Positions 1 through 8,305 of a stretch of DNA of 64,000 bases are shown piece by piece (position 1 is the stretch's first letter; each line of letters begins with the position of its first letter). The notes under the pieces were generated by a model that was not told where the DNA came from, did not search any database, and saw nothing but the letters and a program-made list of their open reading frames with translations. The DNA lies in assembly GCF_031181705.1 (NCBI RefSeq), contig NZ_JAPSKN010000004.1:26518-90517 (forward strand), read 5' to 3'. The DNA is from Streptomyces sp. (lineage in GTDB: Bacteria > Actinomycetota > Actinomycetes > Streptomycetales > Streptomycetaceae). Position numbers and translations under genes: made by a program.

Positions 1-71
1 CTGAAGAGTGAAACTCGATCGCGTGATTCACGTCTCTCCCCCACCCTGGTGGGATGGACAACCTCGGCGGG

Positions 72-650
72 ATGGACGAGAGACGCACCGTGAAGGTGTC
101 GAAGTACCTGTCGAAGCATCTGCGCCACCAGCCGGAACGGATCGGGCTCGCTCTCGACGAGGCCGGCTGGGTGGAGATCGACACCCTGATCGCCGCGGCC
201 GCCGCCCACGGCTTCCGGTTCACCCGCGCGGAACTCGATCATGTGGTCGCCACCAACGACAAGCGGCGCTTCGCCGTCGAGGGCACGCGCATCCGCGCCA
301 GCCAGGGCCACAGCATCGAGGTCGGCCTCGGCCTGCCGACGGCGGCCCCGCCCGCGTACCTGTACCACGGCACGATCGTCCGTCATCTGGAGGCGATCCG
401 GGCCGAAGGGCTGCGGCCGATGAACCGGCATGCCGTGCATCTCTCAGCGGACCGTGAGACGGCGACCCGTGTCGGCGCCCGCCGCGGCCGGCCGGTCGTC
501 CTGACCGTGGACGCGGGCGCCATGCACCGCGACGGCCACGTCTTCCACGTCAGCGCGAACGGCGTCTGGCTGGCCCAGGCCGTGCCCTCACGCTATCTGC
601 GCTTCCCGGACCCCGCTGACCTGCCGCGTTCCTCCGACTGGCCGAGGTGA
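72..650 (+). CDS. kptA: RNA 2'-phosphotransferase (KptA/Tpt1 family)
   Basis: The KptA/Tpt1 family moves an internal RNA 2'-phosphate onto NAD+, giving ADP-ribose 1''-2'' cyclic phosphate. The 192-residue protein has the expected two lobes. An N-terminal winged-helix part carries the early KYLSKHLRH segment with its conserved His/Arg. A C-terminal NAD-binding part carries YHGT and VHLS plus the ETATRVGARRG segment. Length fits the family (about 180-200). I prefer the ATG at 72 (MDERR) because conserved sequence begins right after it; an in-frame ATG at 54 is possible and neither has a strong Shine-Dalgarno. Bacteria lack the tRNA-splicing step that Tpt1 serves in yeast, so the natural substrate is unknown. 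An exact parS lies three bases after the stop. Confidence 0.92.
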   Translation: MDERRTVKVSKYLSKHLRHQPERIGLALDEAGWVEIDTLIAAAAAHGFRFTRAELDHVVATNDKRRFAVEGTRIRASQGHSIEVGLGLPTAAPPAYLYHGTIVRHLEAIRAEGLRPMNRHAVHLSADRETATRVGARRGRPVVLTVDAGAMHRDGHVFHVSANGVWLAQAVPSRYLRFPDPADLPRSSDWPR

Positions 651-652
651 CC

Positions 653-666
653 GTTTCACGTGAAAC
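653..666. other. parS: parS site (exact)
   Basis: Exact 14-bp palindrome GTTTCACGTGAAAC, the Streptomyces ParB-binding consensus. It lies three bases after the kptA stop and about 36 bp before the next gene. The flanks do not extend the palindrome, so it is not an obvious terminator. Confidence 0.95.
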
Positions 667-702
667 ACGGCGGACCCGCCGGACTCCCTTAGGCTCGTCG
701 GC

Positions 703-1605
703 ATGAGTCTGCGTCTGAGCACCGTGATCCTCCCGTACCGCCGCTGGCACGAAGGCGGCCGTACGGCCTGGACCCGTGCCGAGCAGCTCGGCTTCCACAC
801 CGCGTACACCTACGACCACCTCTCCTGGCGCACCTTCCGCGACGGCCCGTGGTTCGGTGCCGTGCCCACCCTCACCGCCGCCGCGACCGTCACCGACCGG
901 CTGCGGCTGGGCACGCTGGTGACCTCGCCGAACTTCCGGCACCCCGTGACCCTCGCCAAGGAGCTGATCACCCTCGACGACATCTCCGGCGGACGGGTCA
1001 CGCTGGGCATCGGCGCGGGCGGCTCCGGCTTCGACGCCACCGCGCTCGGGCAGGAACCGTGGACGCCGCGTGAGCGCGCCGACCGCTTCGCCGAGTTCGT
1101 CCCGCTCCTCGACCGGCTGCTCAGCGAGGACGCGGTGTCGTACGAAGGCGACTTCTACGCGGCTCACGAGGCCCGCAACATCCCCGGCTGTGTGCAGCGC
1201 CCCAGGCTGCCGTTCGCGGTGGCCGCGACCGGGCCCCGCGGGATGCGCCTCGCCGCCCGGTACGGACAGGCATGGGTGACCACCGGCGACCCCAGGCTGT
1301 ACGAGAACGGCACTCCTGAACAGTCGCTTCAGGCCGTCCGCGCACAGACCGACAGGCTCGCCGACATCTGCGCCGAGACCGGCCGCGACATGACCGGCCT
1401 CGACCGGATCCTGCTCACCGGGTTCACCCCGGAGCGCACCGGCCCGCTGCGGTCGCTGGACGCCTTCGTCGACTTCGCCGGACGGTACGCGGAGCTGGGG
1501 TTCACGGAACTCGTGATCCACTGGCCGATCCCCGACTCGGACTTCGCGGCCGACGAGAAGGTCTTCGAGCAGATCGCCATGGAGGCACCGGCGCAGCTGC
1601 GCTGA
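703..1605 (+). CDS. LLM-class (luciferase-like) flavin-dependent oxidoreductase
   Basis: A 300-residue protein of the bacterial luciferase-like TIM-barrel superfamily. Visible family hallmarks are the opening strand LSTVILPYRRW, the AYTYDHLSW segment, the PTLTAAATVTDRLRLGTLVTS stretch near residues 49-69, and the ISGGRVTLGIGAGG glycine-rich loop near residues 91-106 that contacts the flavin phosphate. Members use FMN or coenzyme F420; the sequence does not decide between them and the substrate cannot be predicted. It is a single gene on the plus strand, with the parS at 653 upstream and the HAD gene downstream. Confidence 0.88.
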   Translation: MSLRLSTVILPYRRWHEGGRTAWTRAEQLGFHTAYTYDHLSWRTFRDGPWFGAVPTLTAAATVTDRLRLGTLVTSPNFRHPVTLAKELITLDDISGGRVTLGIGAGGSGFDATALGQEPWTPRERADRFAEFVPLLDRLLSEDAVSYEGDFYAAHEARNIPGCVQRPRLPFAVAATGPRGMRLAARYGQAWVTTGDPRLYENGTPEQSLQAVRAQTDRLADICAETGRDMTGLDRILLTGFTPERTGPLRSLDAFVDFAGRYAELGFTELVIHWPIPDSDFAADEKVFEQIAMEAPAQLR

Positions 1606-1707
1606 GCGCTTGGCGAGGCCCGGGCAGGAAGCCCTGGTGACGGCGGTATCCACTCACCTGTGCACGGCCCCGCACGCCCGTGCAGGCATATGCGGGACAA
1701 TGGCCGG

Positions 1708-2589
1708 GTGACCTCAGCGACCCGACAGCACGAGACAGCGGCCGAGACCCTCCCCCCGCGGCTGATCGCCACCGACCTCGACGGCACCCTGCTGCGCGAC
1801 GACAAGTCGGTGTCCCCGCGCACGGTCGCCGCGCTGGCCGCCGCCGAGGAAGCGGGCATCGAGGTCTTCTTCGTCACCGGCCGGCCGGCCCGCTGGATGG
1901 ATGTCGTCAGCGACCATGTGCACGGCCACGGCCTCGCCATCTGCGGCAACGGCGCCGCCGTCGTCGACCTGCACGGCGGCCCCGGGGCCCACCGCTTCGT
2001 GAAGGTGCGCGAGCTGGCCCGGGGCAACGCCCTCGACGCCGTGCGGCTGCTGCGCGAGGCGGCGCCGGGCACGGTGTACGCGGTGGAGCAGACGTACGGC
2101 TTCTACCAGGAACCGGCGTACCCGAAGCTGCACATGGAGATACCCGACAGCCTCGCCCCGGCCGAGGAACTGCTCTCCGCGGATCACCGGGCGGCCGGCG
2201 AGCCCGTGCTGAAGGTCCTCGCCTACCACCCCCAGCTGGACCCCGACGCCTTCCTGACCCTGGCCCGGCTCGCCATCGGGGAGCGCGCCAACGTGACCCG
2301 CTCCAGCCCCAGCGCTCTGCTGGAGATCAGCGGCCCCGGGGTCTCCAAGGCCAGCACCCTCGCCCTGTGCTGCGCCGAGCGCGGCATCTCGCACGAGGAG
2401 GTCGTCGCCTTCGGCGACATGCCCAACGACGTGGAGATGCTCACCTGGGCGGGCCGGTCGTACGCGATGGGCAACGCCCACCCGGACGTCATCGCCGCCG
2501 CCTCGGGACAGACCGTCGCCAACAACGAGGACGGGGTGGCGGTCGTGATCGAGCGGTTGGTGGCCGAGCGGCTCCGGCCGCGCGGCTGA
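1708..2589 (+). CDS. HAD-superfamily phosphatase, Cof-type (subclass IIB)
   Basis: All HAD motifs are visible: motif I DLDGTLLRDD near residue 22, motif II FFVTGRP, a Lys in EPVLKVLAY before the late core, and motif IV FGDMPNDVEMLTWAG. The large cap between motifs II and III is typical of Cof/YbiV-type IIB enzymes, which dephosphorylate sugar phosphates or nucleotides. I chose the GTG at 1708 (293 residues) because it sits just before the conserved core; in-frame ATGs at 1660 and 1690 would add 16 or 6 residues. It converges on the M23 peptidase gene with only four bases between the stops, and I see no separate terminator there. Confidence 0.88.
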   Translation: MTSATRQHETAAETLPPRLIATDLDGTLLRDDKSVSPRTVAALAAAEEAGIEVFFVTGRPARWMDVVSDHVHGHGLAICGNGAAVVDLHGGPGAHRFVKVRELARGNALDAVRLLREAAPGTVYAVEQTYGFYQEPAYPKLHMEIPDSLAPAEELLSADHRAAGEPVLKVLAYHPQLDPDAFLTLARLAIGERANVTRSSPSALLEISGPGVSKASTLALCCAERGISHEEVVAFGDMPNDVEMLTWAGRSYAMGNAHPDVIAAASGQTVANNEDGVAVVIERLVAERLRPRG

Positions 2590-2593
2590 CCGG

Positions 2594-3676
2594 TCAGAGC
2601 AGCACTCCACGCGCCGCGAGCCAGGAGACCGGGTTCACCGCCGAACCCGACTCCGGCGTGACCCGCGCCTCGAAGTGCAGGTGCGGCCCGGTGGAGTTGC
2701 CCGTGGTGCCCGACTGGCCGATCCACTGGCCCGGATCGACCTGCTCGCCCTGGTCGACCGCGACGGACGCGAGGTGGGCGTACTGGGTGTAGTAGCCGCC
2801 CGCGTGCCGCAGCACGATCTCCATGCCGAAGGGCCCGCCGCAGGAGACCCTCACCACCCGCCCCGCCCCCACGGCCCGCACCGGCGTGCCGATCGGCACC
2901 GCGAAGTCCTGCCCGGTGTGCCGGTTCGCCCACCGGGCACCGCCGCTGCCGTAGGACGCGGACAGCGTGTACGTCTCCACAGGAGCGACCCACGCGCTCG
3001 TGAACGCCGTCTCCGGCTGGTCGAGCCGGACGGCTCCGCGGCAGGCCCCGGCGGCGACCGCGGCGTCCGCCTCTCCTTGGAGCTGTGAGCGGGCCGACTC
3101 CAGCTTCTGCTCGATGTCCGCCTTCAGCGCGGCCAGTTGCGTGTTCCGCTTCTCCAGGGCCTGCCACTGGGCCGCGGCCTTCGCCTCGTCCGCGGCGAGC
3201 CGGGCCTCGGCCCGGCGGTTCTTGGAGATCGCGTTGTTCACGGCGAGATCGGCCTGTGCGAACGCGTGGTGACCGCGCATCAGGCCGTCGGGGCTGTCGG
3301 CCAGGATCATCTGAGCGGCCACCGGCAGGCCTCCGCTCGTGCGGTACTGGGCGCGGGCGATGCGGCCCAGGTCCTCGTGCAGGGCCGCGATGTGCCGCCG
3401 CTGGGTGCCGAGGAGTTCCTCCGCCCGCCGGGCCTTGGCCCGTTGCTCCTCCGCCTCCTCGCGGCCGGCCTCGTACACCTGCGTCGCCACCGCGGCCTCC
3501 TCGTACAGCCGCACCACCTCGGCGCTGAGACCCGTAACCCCGCCCCCGCTGTGCATCTCGGGGCCCCCGGCGGGATCGGCGGCTTCCTCGTCCGCGGCCA
3601 TGGGCCGGGCCCCGAGGACCGCCAGCACGCACAGCAGGACCGGAACGACCACGCGGTGGCGGCGAAGTGAACGCAT
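2594..3676 (-). CDS. secreted M23-family (LytM) peptidase with coiled coil
   Basis: Predicted secreted cell-wall peptidase or amidase activator of 360 residues. The chosen start (ATG at 3676) gives a signal peptide: basic MRSLRRHR, a hydrophobic VVVPVLLCVLAVLG core and an Ala-containing cleavage region. Next comes an Ala/Glu/Arg-rich stretch (roughly residues 60-200) with coiled-coil character. The C-terminal LytM domain has the zinc-ligand motifs HTGQDFAVP (HxxxD) and HLHFEAR (HxH), so it looks catalytically intact. This layout resembles NlpD/EnvC-type and actinobacterial M23 proteins acting at septa. In-frame ATGs at 3718 and further upstream exist but would bury the signal peptide. Confidence 0.88.
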   Translation of the reverse strand: MRSLRRHRVVVPVLLCVLAVLGARPMAADEEAADPAGGPEMHSGGGVTGLSAEVVRLYEEAAVATQVYEAGREEAEEQRAKARRAEELLGTQRRHIAALHEDLGRIARAQYRTSGGLPVAAQMILADSPDGLMRGHHAFAQADLAVNNAISKNRRAEARLAADEAKAAAQWQALEKRNTQLAALKADIEQKLESARSQLQGEADAAVAAGACRGAVRLDQPETAFTSAWVAPVETYTLSASYGSGGARWANRHTGQDFAVPIGTPVRAVGAGRVVRVSCGGPFGMEIVLRHAGGYYTQYAHLASVAVDQGEQVDPGQWIGQSGTTGNSTGPHLHFEARVTPESGSAVNPVSWLAARGVLL

Positions 3677-3779
3677 GTCAGAGATCGTCGCCCAGGATCG
3701 GGGCCCGGTCGCGCTCATGTCGTACGGCCGGGGGACCGGCTGAGCCGAACGGCTCAGCACGGCACCCCGGCCGGCCCGC

Positions 3780-6700
3780 TTAGGGCACGACGACGAGCGA
3801 CTCCGACGCCGCCTCGCGCTCGGCCATCTCCCGCAACGGCCCGTCCACCGCCACCAGCTCCGCATACCGCCCGCGCTGCACTACCCGTCCCCGGTCCAGC
3901 ACGATCACCTCGTCCACCGCCTCAAGACCCGCCAGCCGGTGGGTGATGAGCAGCGTCGTGCGGCCCTCGGTGGCGGCCAGCAGGTCGGCGGTGAGCGCGT
4001 CGGCCGTCGGCAGGTCCAGGTGCTCGGCCGGTTCGTCGAGCACCAGGACGGGGAAGTCGGCGAGCAGCGCCCGGGCCAGAGCCAGTCGCTGCCGCTGCCC
4101 TCCGGACAGCCGCGCCCCGTGCTCGCCGACGAGGGTGTCGAGCCCTTCGGGCAGGCTGTCGGCCCAGTCCAGCAGCCGGGCACGGCCGAGCGCGGCACGC
4201 AGGTCGTCCTCGCCCGCGTCCTTCCGGGCCAGCAGCAGGTTCTCGCGCAGCGAGCTGTCGAAGAGGTGCGCGTCCTGTGCGCACAGCCCGACGAGCGCGC
4301 GGACGTCGTCACCGTGCAGCGCGTACGCGTCCACGCCCGCGAGCGTGTACGCGCCCGTGTGCGCGTCGAGGAACCGCAGCAGCACCTGGGCCAGCGTCGT
4401 CTTGCCGGAGCCGGAGGGGCCGACCACGGCGATCCGGCGGCCCTCGCCGAGGGTCAGGTCCAGCCCGGTGAGCGCGTCCCGGCCCTGCCCCGCGTGCCGC
4501 GCGGCCAGCCCCTTGACGACCACCGGGAAGGGCGACGCGGGCGCCTGCCGGGGCCGCTCCGGCTCGACCACCGGCTCCGGCGCGTCCAGCACCTCGAAGA
4601 CCCGCTCGGCACTGCGGCGCACCCGCTGCCGGTACTGCACGGCGAGCGGCAGCCCCAGCACGGCCTCGAACGCGGCGAGCGGGGTCAGCACGACGACGGC
4701 CATGGCGACACCGTCCAGCCGCCCGGCGGCGACGGCCTGCGCCCCCGCCAGTGCCGCGGCCGTGACGGTCAGGCCGGAGATCAGCGCGGTCAGCCCGTCG
4801 CCCAGTGCCGTGGCCTTGGCCGCGCGCGAGGCGATCCGGGTGAGTGCCCCGTCCGCCTCACGGGCCTCGGCGGTCCGCGCGGGCAGGGCACCGGCGACGG
4901 TCAGCTCAGCGGTGCCGGTGAGCAGATCGGCCACCCGTGTCGCCAGCACCCCGCGGGCCGGTGCCAGCCGGTGTTCGGCCCGCCGGGCCACGGCACCGGT
5001 GAGCAGCGGCACGCCCACGCCCGCGGCCAGCAGCCCGGCCGCGAGCAGGGCCCCGGCCTCGGGCAGCAGCCACGCCGTGAAGCCGACGGACGCGGCCGAG
5101 ACGACCACGGCCGCCCCGGCCGGGAGCAGCCACCGCAGCCAGTAGTCCTGCAGCGCGTCCACGTCCGCCACGAGCCGCGAGAGCAGATCACCCCGGCGGG
5201 TCCGGCGCAGCCCGGCGGGCGCGAGCCGCTCCAGCCTGCGGAACACCGCGACCCTGGTGTCCGCCAGCATCCGCAGCACGGCGTCGTGCGACACCAGCCG
5301 CTCGGCGTACCGGAACACGGCCCGCCCGATGCCGAAGGCCCGCGTCGCCGTCACGGCCACCATCAGGTACAGCACGGGCGGCTGCTGGGAGGCGCGGGAG
5401 ATCAGCCACCCGGAGGTGGCCATCAGCCCCACGGCACTGCCGAGCGCGAGACTCCCCAGCAGCAGAGCGAGCCCGAGCCGCCCGCGCCGGGCACCGGACA
5501 GGGCCCGGACACGCGCGAGGACACCGCCGGAGGCAGGCAGGCCGACCGGCTCGGCCACGGCAGCGGGCACCGTCGGGCCGGTTCCGGCCGACCGCGCTCC
5601 ACGGATCGCGGCAGGCGCGGTGGGCGCCCCGGATGCCTCCGGTTCCGCCAGCCGCACCACCCGGTCCGCCACCTGAAGCAGCGCCGGCCGGTGCACCACC
5701 AGCAGCACCGTCCGCCCGGCCGCCAGCCGCCGCACCGCCGCCACGACCTCCGCCTCCGTGGCACCGTCCAGCGCCGCCGTCGGCTCGTCGAGCAGCAGCA
5801 CGGGCCGGTCGGCGAGGAACGCCCGGGCCAGCGCCAGCCGCTGCCGCTGCCCGGCGGACAGGCCCGCCCCGTCCTCGCCGAGCACGGTGGCGGCGCCCTC
5901 GGGCAGCGCGTCCACGAACTCCAGCGCCCCGGCGTCCCGCAGCGCCCGCCGCACCGCCTCGTCGTCCGCGTCGGGCCGCGCCAGCCGTACGTTCTCGGTG
6001 ATGGTCCCGGCGTACAGGTGCGGCCGCTGCGGGACCCAGGCGATCCGGGACCGCCACTGGTCCAGGTCCGCGTCGGTGAGATCGACTCCCCCGGCCAGGA
6101 CCCGCCCCTCGGCCGGGGTGACGAATCCGAGCAGGGCGGCGAGCAGCGTCGACTTGCCGGCACCGCTCGGGCCGACCAGCGCGACCGTCTCCCCGGGCTC
6201 GACCCGGAACGTCACCTCACGGACGGCGTCACCCGACCGGCCCGGGTACCGGACGGTCACGCCCTCGAAGGCCAGCGTGCCCTCGGGCACGGCCCGGGAG
6301 CCGGACACCGGCAGGGGTGTCTCCAGGACCTCGAAGATCTCCTCGGCCGCGGCGAGCCCCTCCGCTGCCGCGTGGTACTGCGCCCCGACCTGCCGCAACG
6401 GCAGATACGCCTCCGGCGCCAGGATCAGGATCACCAAGCCGATGTAGAGGTCCATCTCCCCGTGCACCAGCCGCATGCCGATCGTCACGGCGACCAGCGC
6501 CACCGAGATCGTCGCGAGCAGTTCCAGTGCGAAGGAGGAGATGAAGGCGATCCGCAGCGTCCGCATGGTCGCCCGCCGGTACTCGGCGGTGATCCGCCGG
6601 ATGGACTCGGCCTGGGCCTTGGCCCGCCCGAAGACCTTCAGCGTCGGCAGCCCGGCGACGACGTCCAGGAAGTGCCCGGACAGCCGCGACAGCAACCGCC

Positions 6701-7265
6701 ACTGACGGTCCATCCGGGACTGGGTGGCCCAGCCGATCAGCACCATGAAGACCGGGATGAGCGGCAGGGTGCCCACGATGATGGCCGCCGAGACCCAGTC
6801 CTCGGTGACGATCCGCGCCAGCACCGCCACCGGCACGACCACCGCGAGCCCCAGCTGGGGCAGGTACCGCGAGAAGTAGTCGTCGAGCGCGTCGACGCCC
6901 CGGGTGGCCAGGGCGACCAGCGATCCGGTCCGCTGCCCGCTCAGCCAGCCCGGCCCCAGCCGGGTGGCACGCTCCAGCAGCCGCCCCCGCAGCTCCGACT
7001 TGACCGCCGCGCTCGCCCGGTGCGCGGCGAGCTCGGTGAGCCAGCCGACCAGCGCCCGCCCGGCCGCGACGGCGACCAGGAGGAGCAGGGGAGTGCCGAG
7101 TTCGGACACCGTCCTGCCGTGCTGGAAGGCACCGACCACCACCTCGGCGATGAGCATCGCCTGCGCGATGACCAGCCCGGCCCCGAGCGCTCCCAGGGCG
7201 ACGACCGCCACCAGGAAACCCCGGGTGGCACGGGCGTAGCGGAGCAGACGCGGATCGATTGGTTT
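3780..7265 (-). CDS. cydDC: fused thiol-reductant ABC exporter CydDC
   Basis: A single 1161-residue protein joins CydD and CydC, which are separate subunits in E. coli; fusion is common in Streptomyces. Each half has six-helix transporter segments followed by a nucleotide-binding domain. Half one has Walker A GPSGAGKST, signature LSAGQRQRLALARA and Walker B LLLDEPTAALD. Half two has GPSGSGKTT, LSGGQRQRLALARA and LVLDEPAEHLD. CydDC exports glutathione/cysteine-type thiols and is needed to assemble cytochrome bd. I place the start at the GTG at 7265, with GAGG about 8 nt upstream; a GTG at 7277 lies too close to that SD. The chosen GTG is the middle of an exact parS. It follows cydB in the cyd operon. 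Confidence 0.93.
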   Translation of the reverse strand, partial: KPIDPRLLRYARATRGFLVAVVALGALGAGLVIAQAMLIAEVVVGAFQHGRTVSELGTPLLLLVAVAAGRALVGWLTELAAHRASAAVKSELRGRLLERATRLGPGWLSGQRTGSLVALATRGVDALDDYFSRYLPQLGLAVVVPVAVLARIVTEDWVSAAIIVGTLPLIPVFMVLIGWATQSRMDRQWRLLSRLSGHFLDVVAGLPTLKVFGRAKAQAESIRRITAEYRRATMRTLRIAFISSFALELLATISVALVAVTIGMRLVHGEMDLYIGLVILILAPEAYLPLRQVGAQYHAAAEGLAAAEEIFEVLETPLPVSGSRAVPEGTLAFEGVTVRYPGRSGDAVREVTFRVEPGETVALVGPSGAGKSTLLAALLGFVTPAEGRVLAGGVDLTDADLDQWRSRIAWVPQRPHLYAGTITENVRLARPDADDEAVRRALRDAGALEFVDALPEGAATVLGEDGAGLSAGQRQRLALARAFLADRPVLLLDEPTAALDGATEAEVVAAVRRLAAGRTVLLVVHRPALLQVADRVVRLAEPEASGAPTAPAAIRGARSAGTGPTVPAAVAEPVGLPASGGVLARVRALSGARRGRLGLALLLGSLALGSAVGLMATSGWLISRASQQPPVLYLMVAVTATRAFGIGRAVFRYAERLVSHDAVLRMLADTRVAVFRRLERLAPAGLRRTRRGDLLSRLVADVDALQDYWLRWLLPAGAAVVVSAASVGFTAWLLPEAGALLAAGLLAAGVGVPLLTGAVARRAEHRLAPARGVLATRVADLLTGTAELTVAGALPARTAEAREADGALTRIASRAAKATALGDGLTALISGLTVTAAALAGAQAVAAGRLDGVAMAVVVLTPLAAFEAVLGLPLAVQYRQRVRRSAERVFEVLDAPEPVVEPERPRQAPASPFPVVVKGLAARHAGQGRDALTGLDLTLGEGRRIAVVGPSGSGKTTLAQVLLRFLDAHTGAYTLAGVDAYALHGDDVRALVGLCAQDAHLFDSSLRENLLLARKDAGEDDLRAALGRARLLDWADSLPEGLDTLVGEHGARLSGGQRQRLALARALLADFPVLVLDEPAEHLDLPTADALTADLLAATEGRTTLLITHRLAGLEAVDEVIVLDRGRVVQRGRYAELVAVDGPLREMAEREAASESLVVVP

Positions 7266-7275
7266 CACGTGAAAC
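7262..7275. other. parS: parS site (exact) overlapping the cydDC start codon
   Basis: Exact GTTTCACGTGAAAC. On the minus strand the central GTG is the best-supported start codon of cydDC. The site therefore lies within the translation initiation region, six bases after the cydB stop. Confidence 0.93.
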
Positions 7276-7280
7276 ACACC

Positions 7281-8285
7281 TCAGTGCGCGGGATCGGCGA
7301 TGTGCTGCGTACCGATCCGCTTGCGGAAGACCCAGTACGTCCAGCCCTGGTAGACCATCACGAGCGGCGTGGCGACCGCCGCGCACCACGTCATGATCTT
7401 CAGCGTGTACGGGCTGGACGAGGCGTTGGTGACCGTCAGGCTCCAGTCCGGGTTCAGCGTCGACGGCATGACGTTCGGGAACAGCGTCAGGAACAGCACC
7501 GCCACCGTGGCCACGATGGTGAGGCCGGACAGGGTGAAAGCCCAGCCCTCGCGCCCGGCCCGGGCCGCGACCAGCGCCATGACCAGCGACGCGACGGCCA
7601 CGACCACGGCGACGAGCGATGCCCCGTCACCCCGGTCGGACTGCGTCCACAGCAGGAAGACGAGAGCCAGCAGGGCGGTCACCGCTCCGACGCGCAGCGC
7701 CAGCTTCCGCGCCCGCTCCCGGATGTCGCCGACGGTCTTGAGCCCGACGAACACCGTCCCGTGGAAGGTGAACAGCGCCAGCGTCACCAGGCCGCCCAGC
7801 AGCGCGTACGGATTGAGCAGGTCCAGCACGCCACCGGCGTAGTTGAAGTCCTGGTCGATCTTCACGCCGCGCACGATGTTGCCGAAGGCCACGCCCCACA
7901 GGAACGCGGGCAGCAGCGAGGTCCAGAAGATCGCCGTCTCCCAGTTGCGCTGCCAGTTCTCCTCGGGTCGCTTGACGCGGTACTCGAAGGCCACGCCCCG
8001 GACGATGAGGCAGACCAGGATGAGCAGCAGGGGCAGGTAGAAGCCGGAGAAGAGCGTGGCGTACCACTCGGGGAAGGCGGCGAAGGTCGCGCCGCCCGCC
8101 GTGAGCAGCCACACCTCGTTGCCGTCCCAGACGGGCCCGATCGTGTTGATCAGCACCCGCTTCTCGGGCCGGTCGCGGGCGAGCAGCCTGGTGAGTACTC
8201 CGACGCCGAAGTCGAAGCCCTCCAGGAAGAAGTAGCCGGTCCACAGGACGGCGATCAGAACGAACCAGACGTCGTGCAGTTCCAT
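7281..8285 (-). CDS. cydB: cytochrome bd oxidase subunit II
   Basis: Subunit II of the cytochrome bd quinol oxidase: 334 residues, strongly hydrophobic, eight to nine membrane spans. It begins MELHDVWFVLIAVLWTGYFFLEGFDFGVG, and the ABC-like WxGYFxLEGFDFG signature is diagnostic of CydB. GPVWDGNEVWL and the hydrophobic TFHGTVFVGLKT segment also match the family. It lies 20 bases after cydA and directly before cydDC on the same strand, so the three form one operon. The complex reduces oxygen to water with menaquinol as donor and supports growth at low oxygen. Confidence 0.96.
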   Translation of the reverse strand: MELHDVWFVLIAVLWTGYFFLEGFDFGVGVLTRLLARDRPEKRVLINTIGPVWDGNEVWLLTAGGATFAAFPEWYATLFSGFYLPLLLILVCLIVRGVAFEYRVKRPEENWQRNWETAIFWTSLLPAFLWGVAFGNIVRGVKIDQDFNYAGGVLDLLNPYALLGGLVTLALFTFHGTVFVGLKTVGDIRERARKLALRVGAVTALLALVFLLWTQSDRGDGASLVAVVVAVASLVMALVAARAGREGWAFTLSGLTIVATVAVLFLTLFPNVMPSTLNPDWSLTVTNASSSPYTLKIMTWCAAVATPLVMVYQGWTYWVFRKRIGTQHIADPAH

Positions 8286-8305
8286 GACGGTGCAGCTCCC
8301 TCGGC

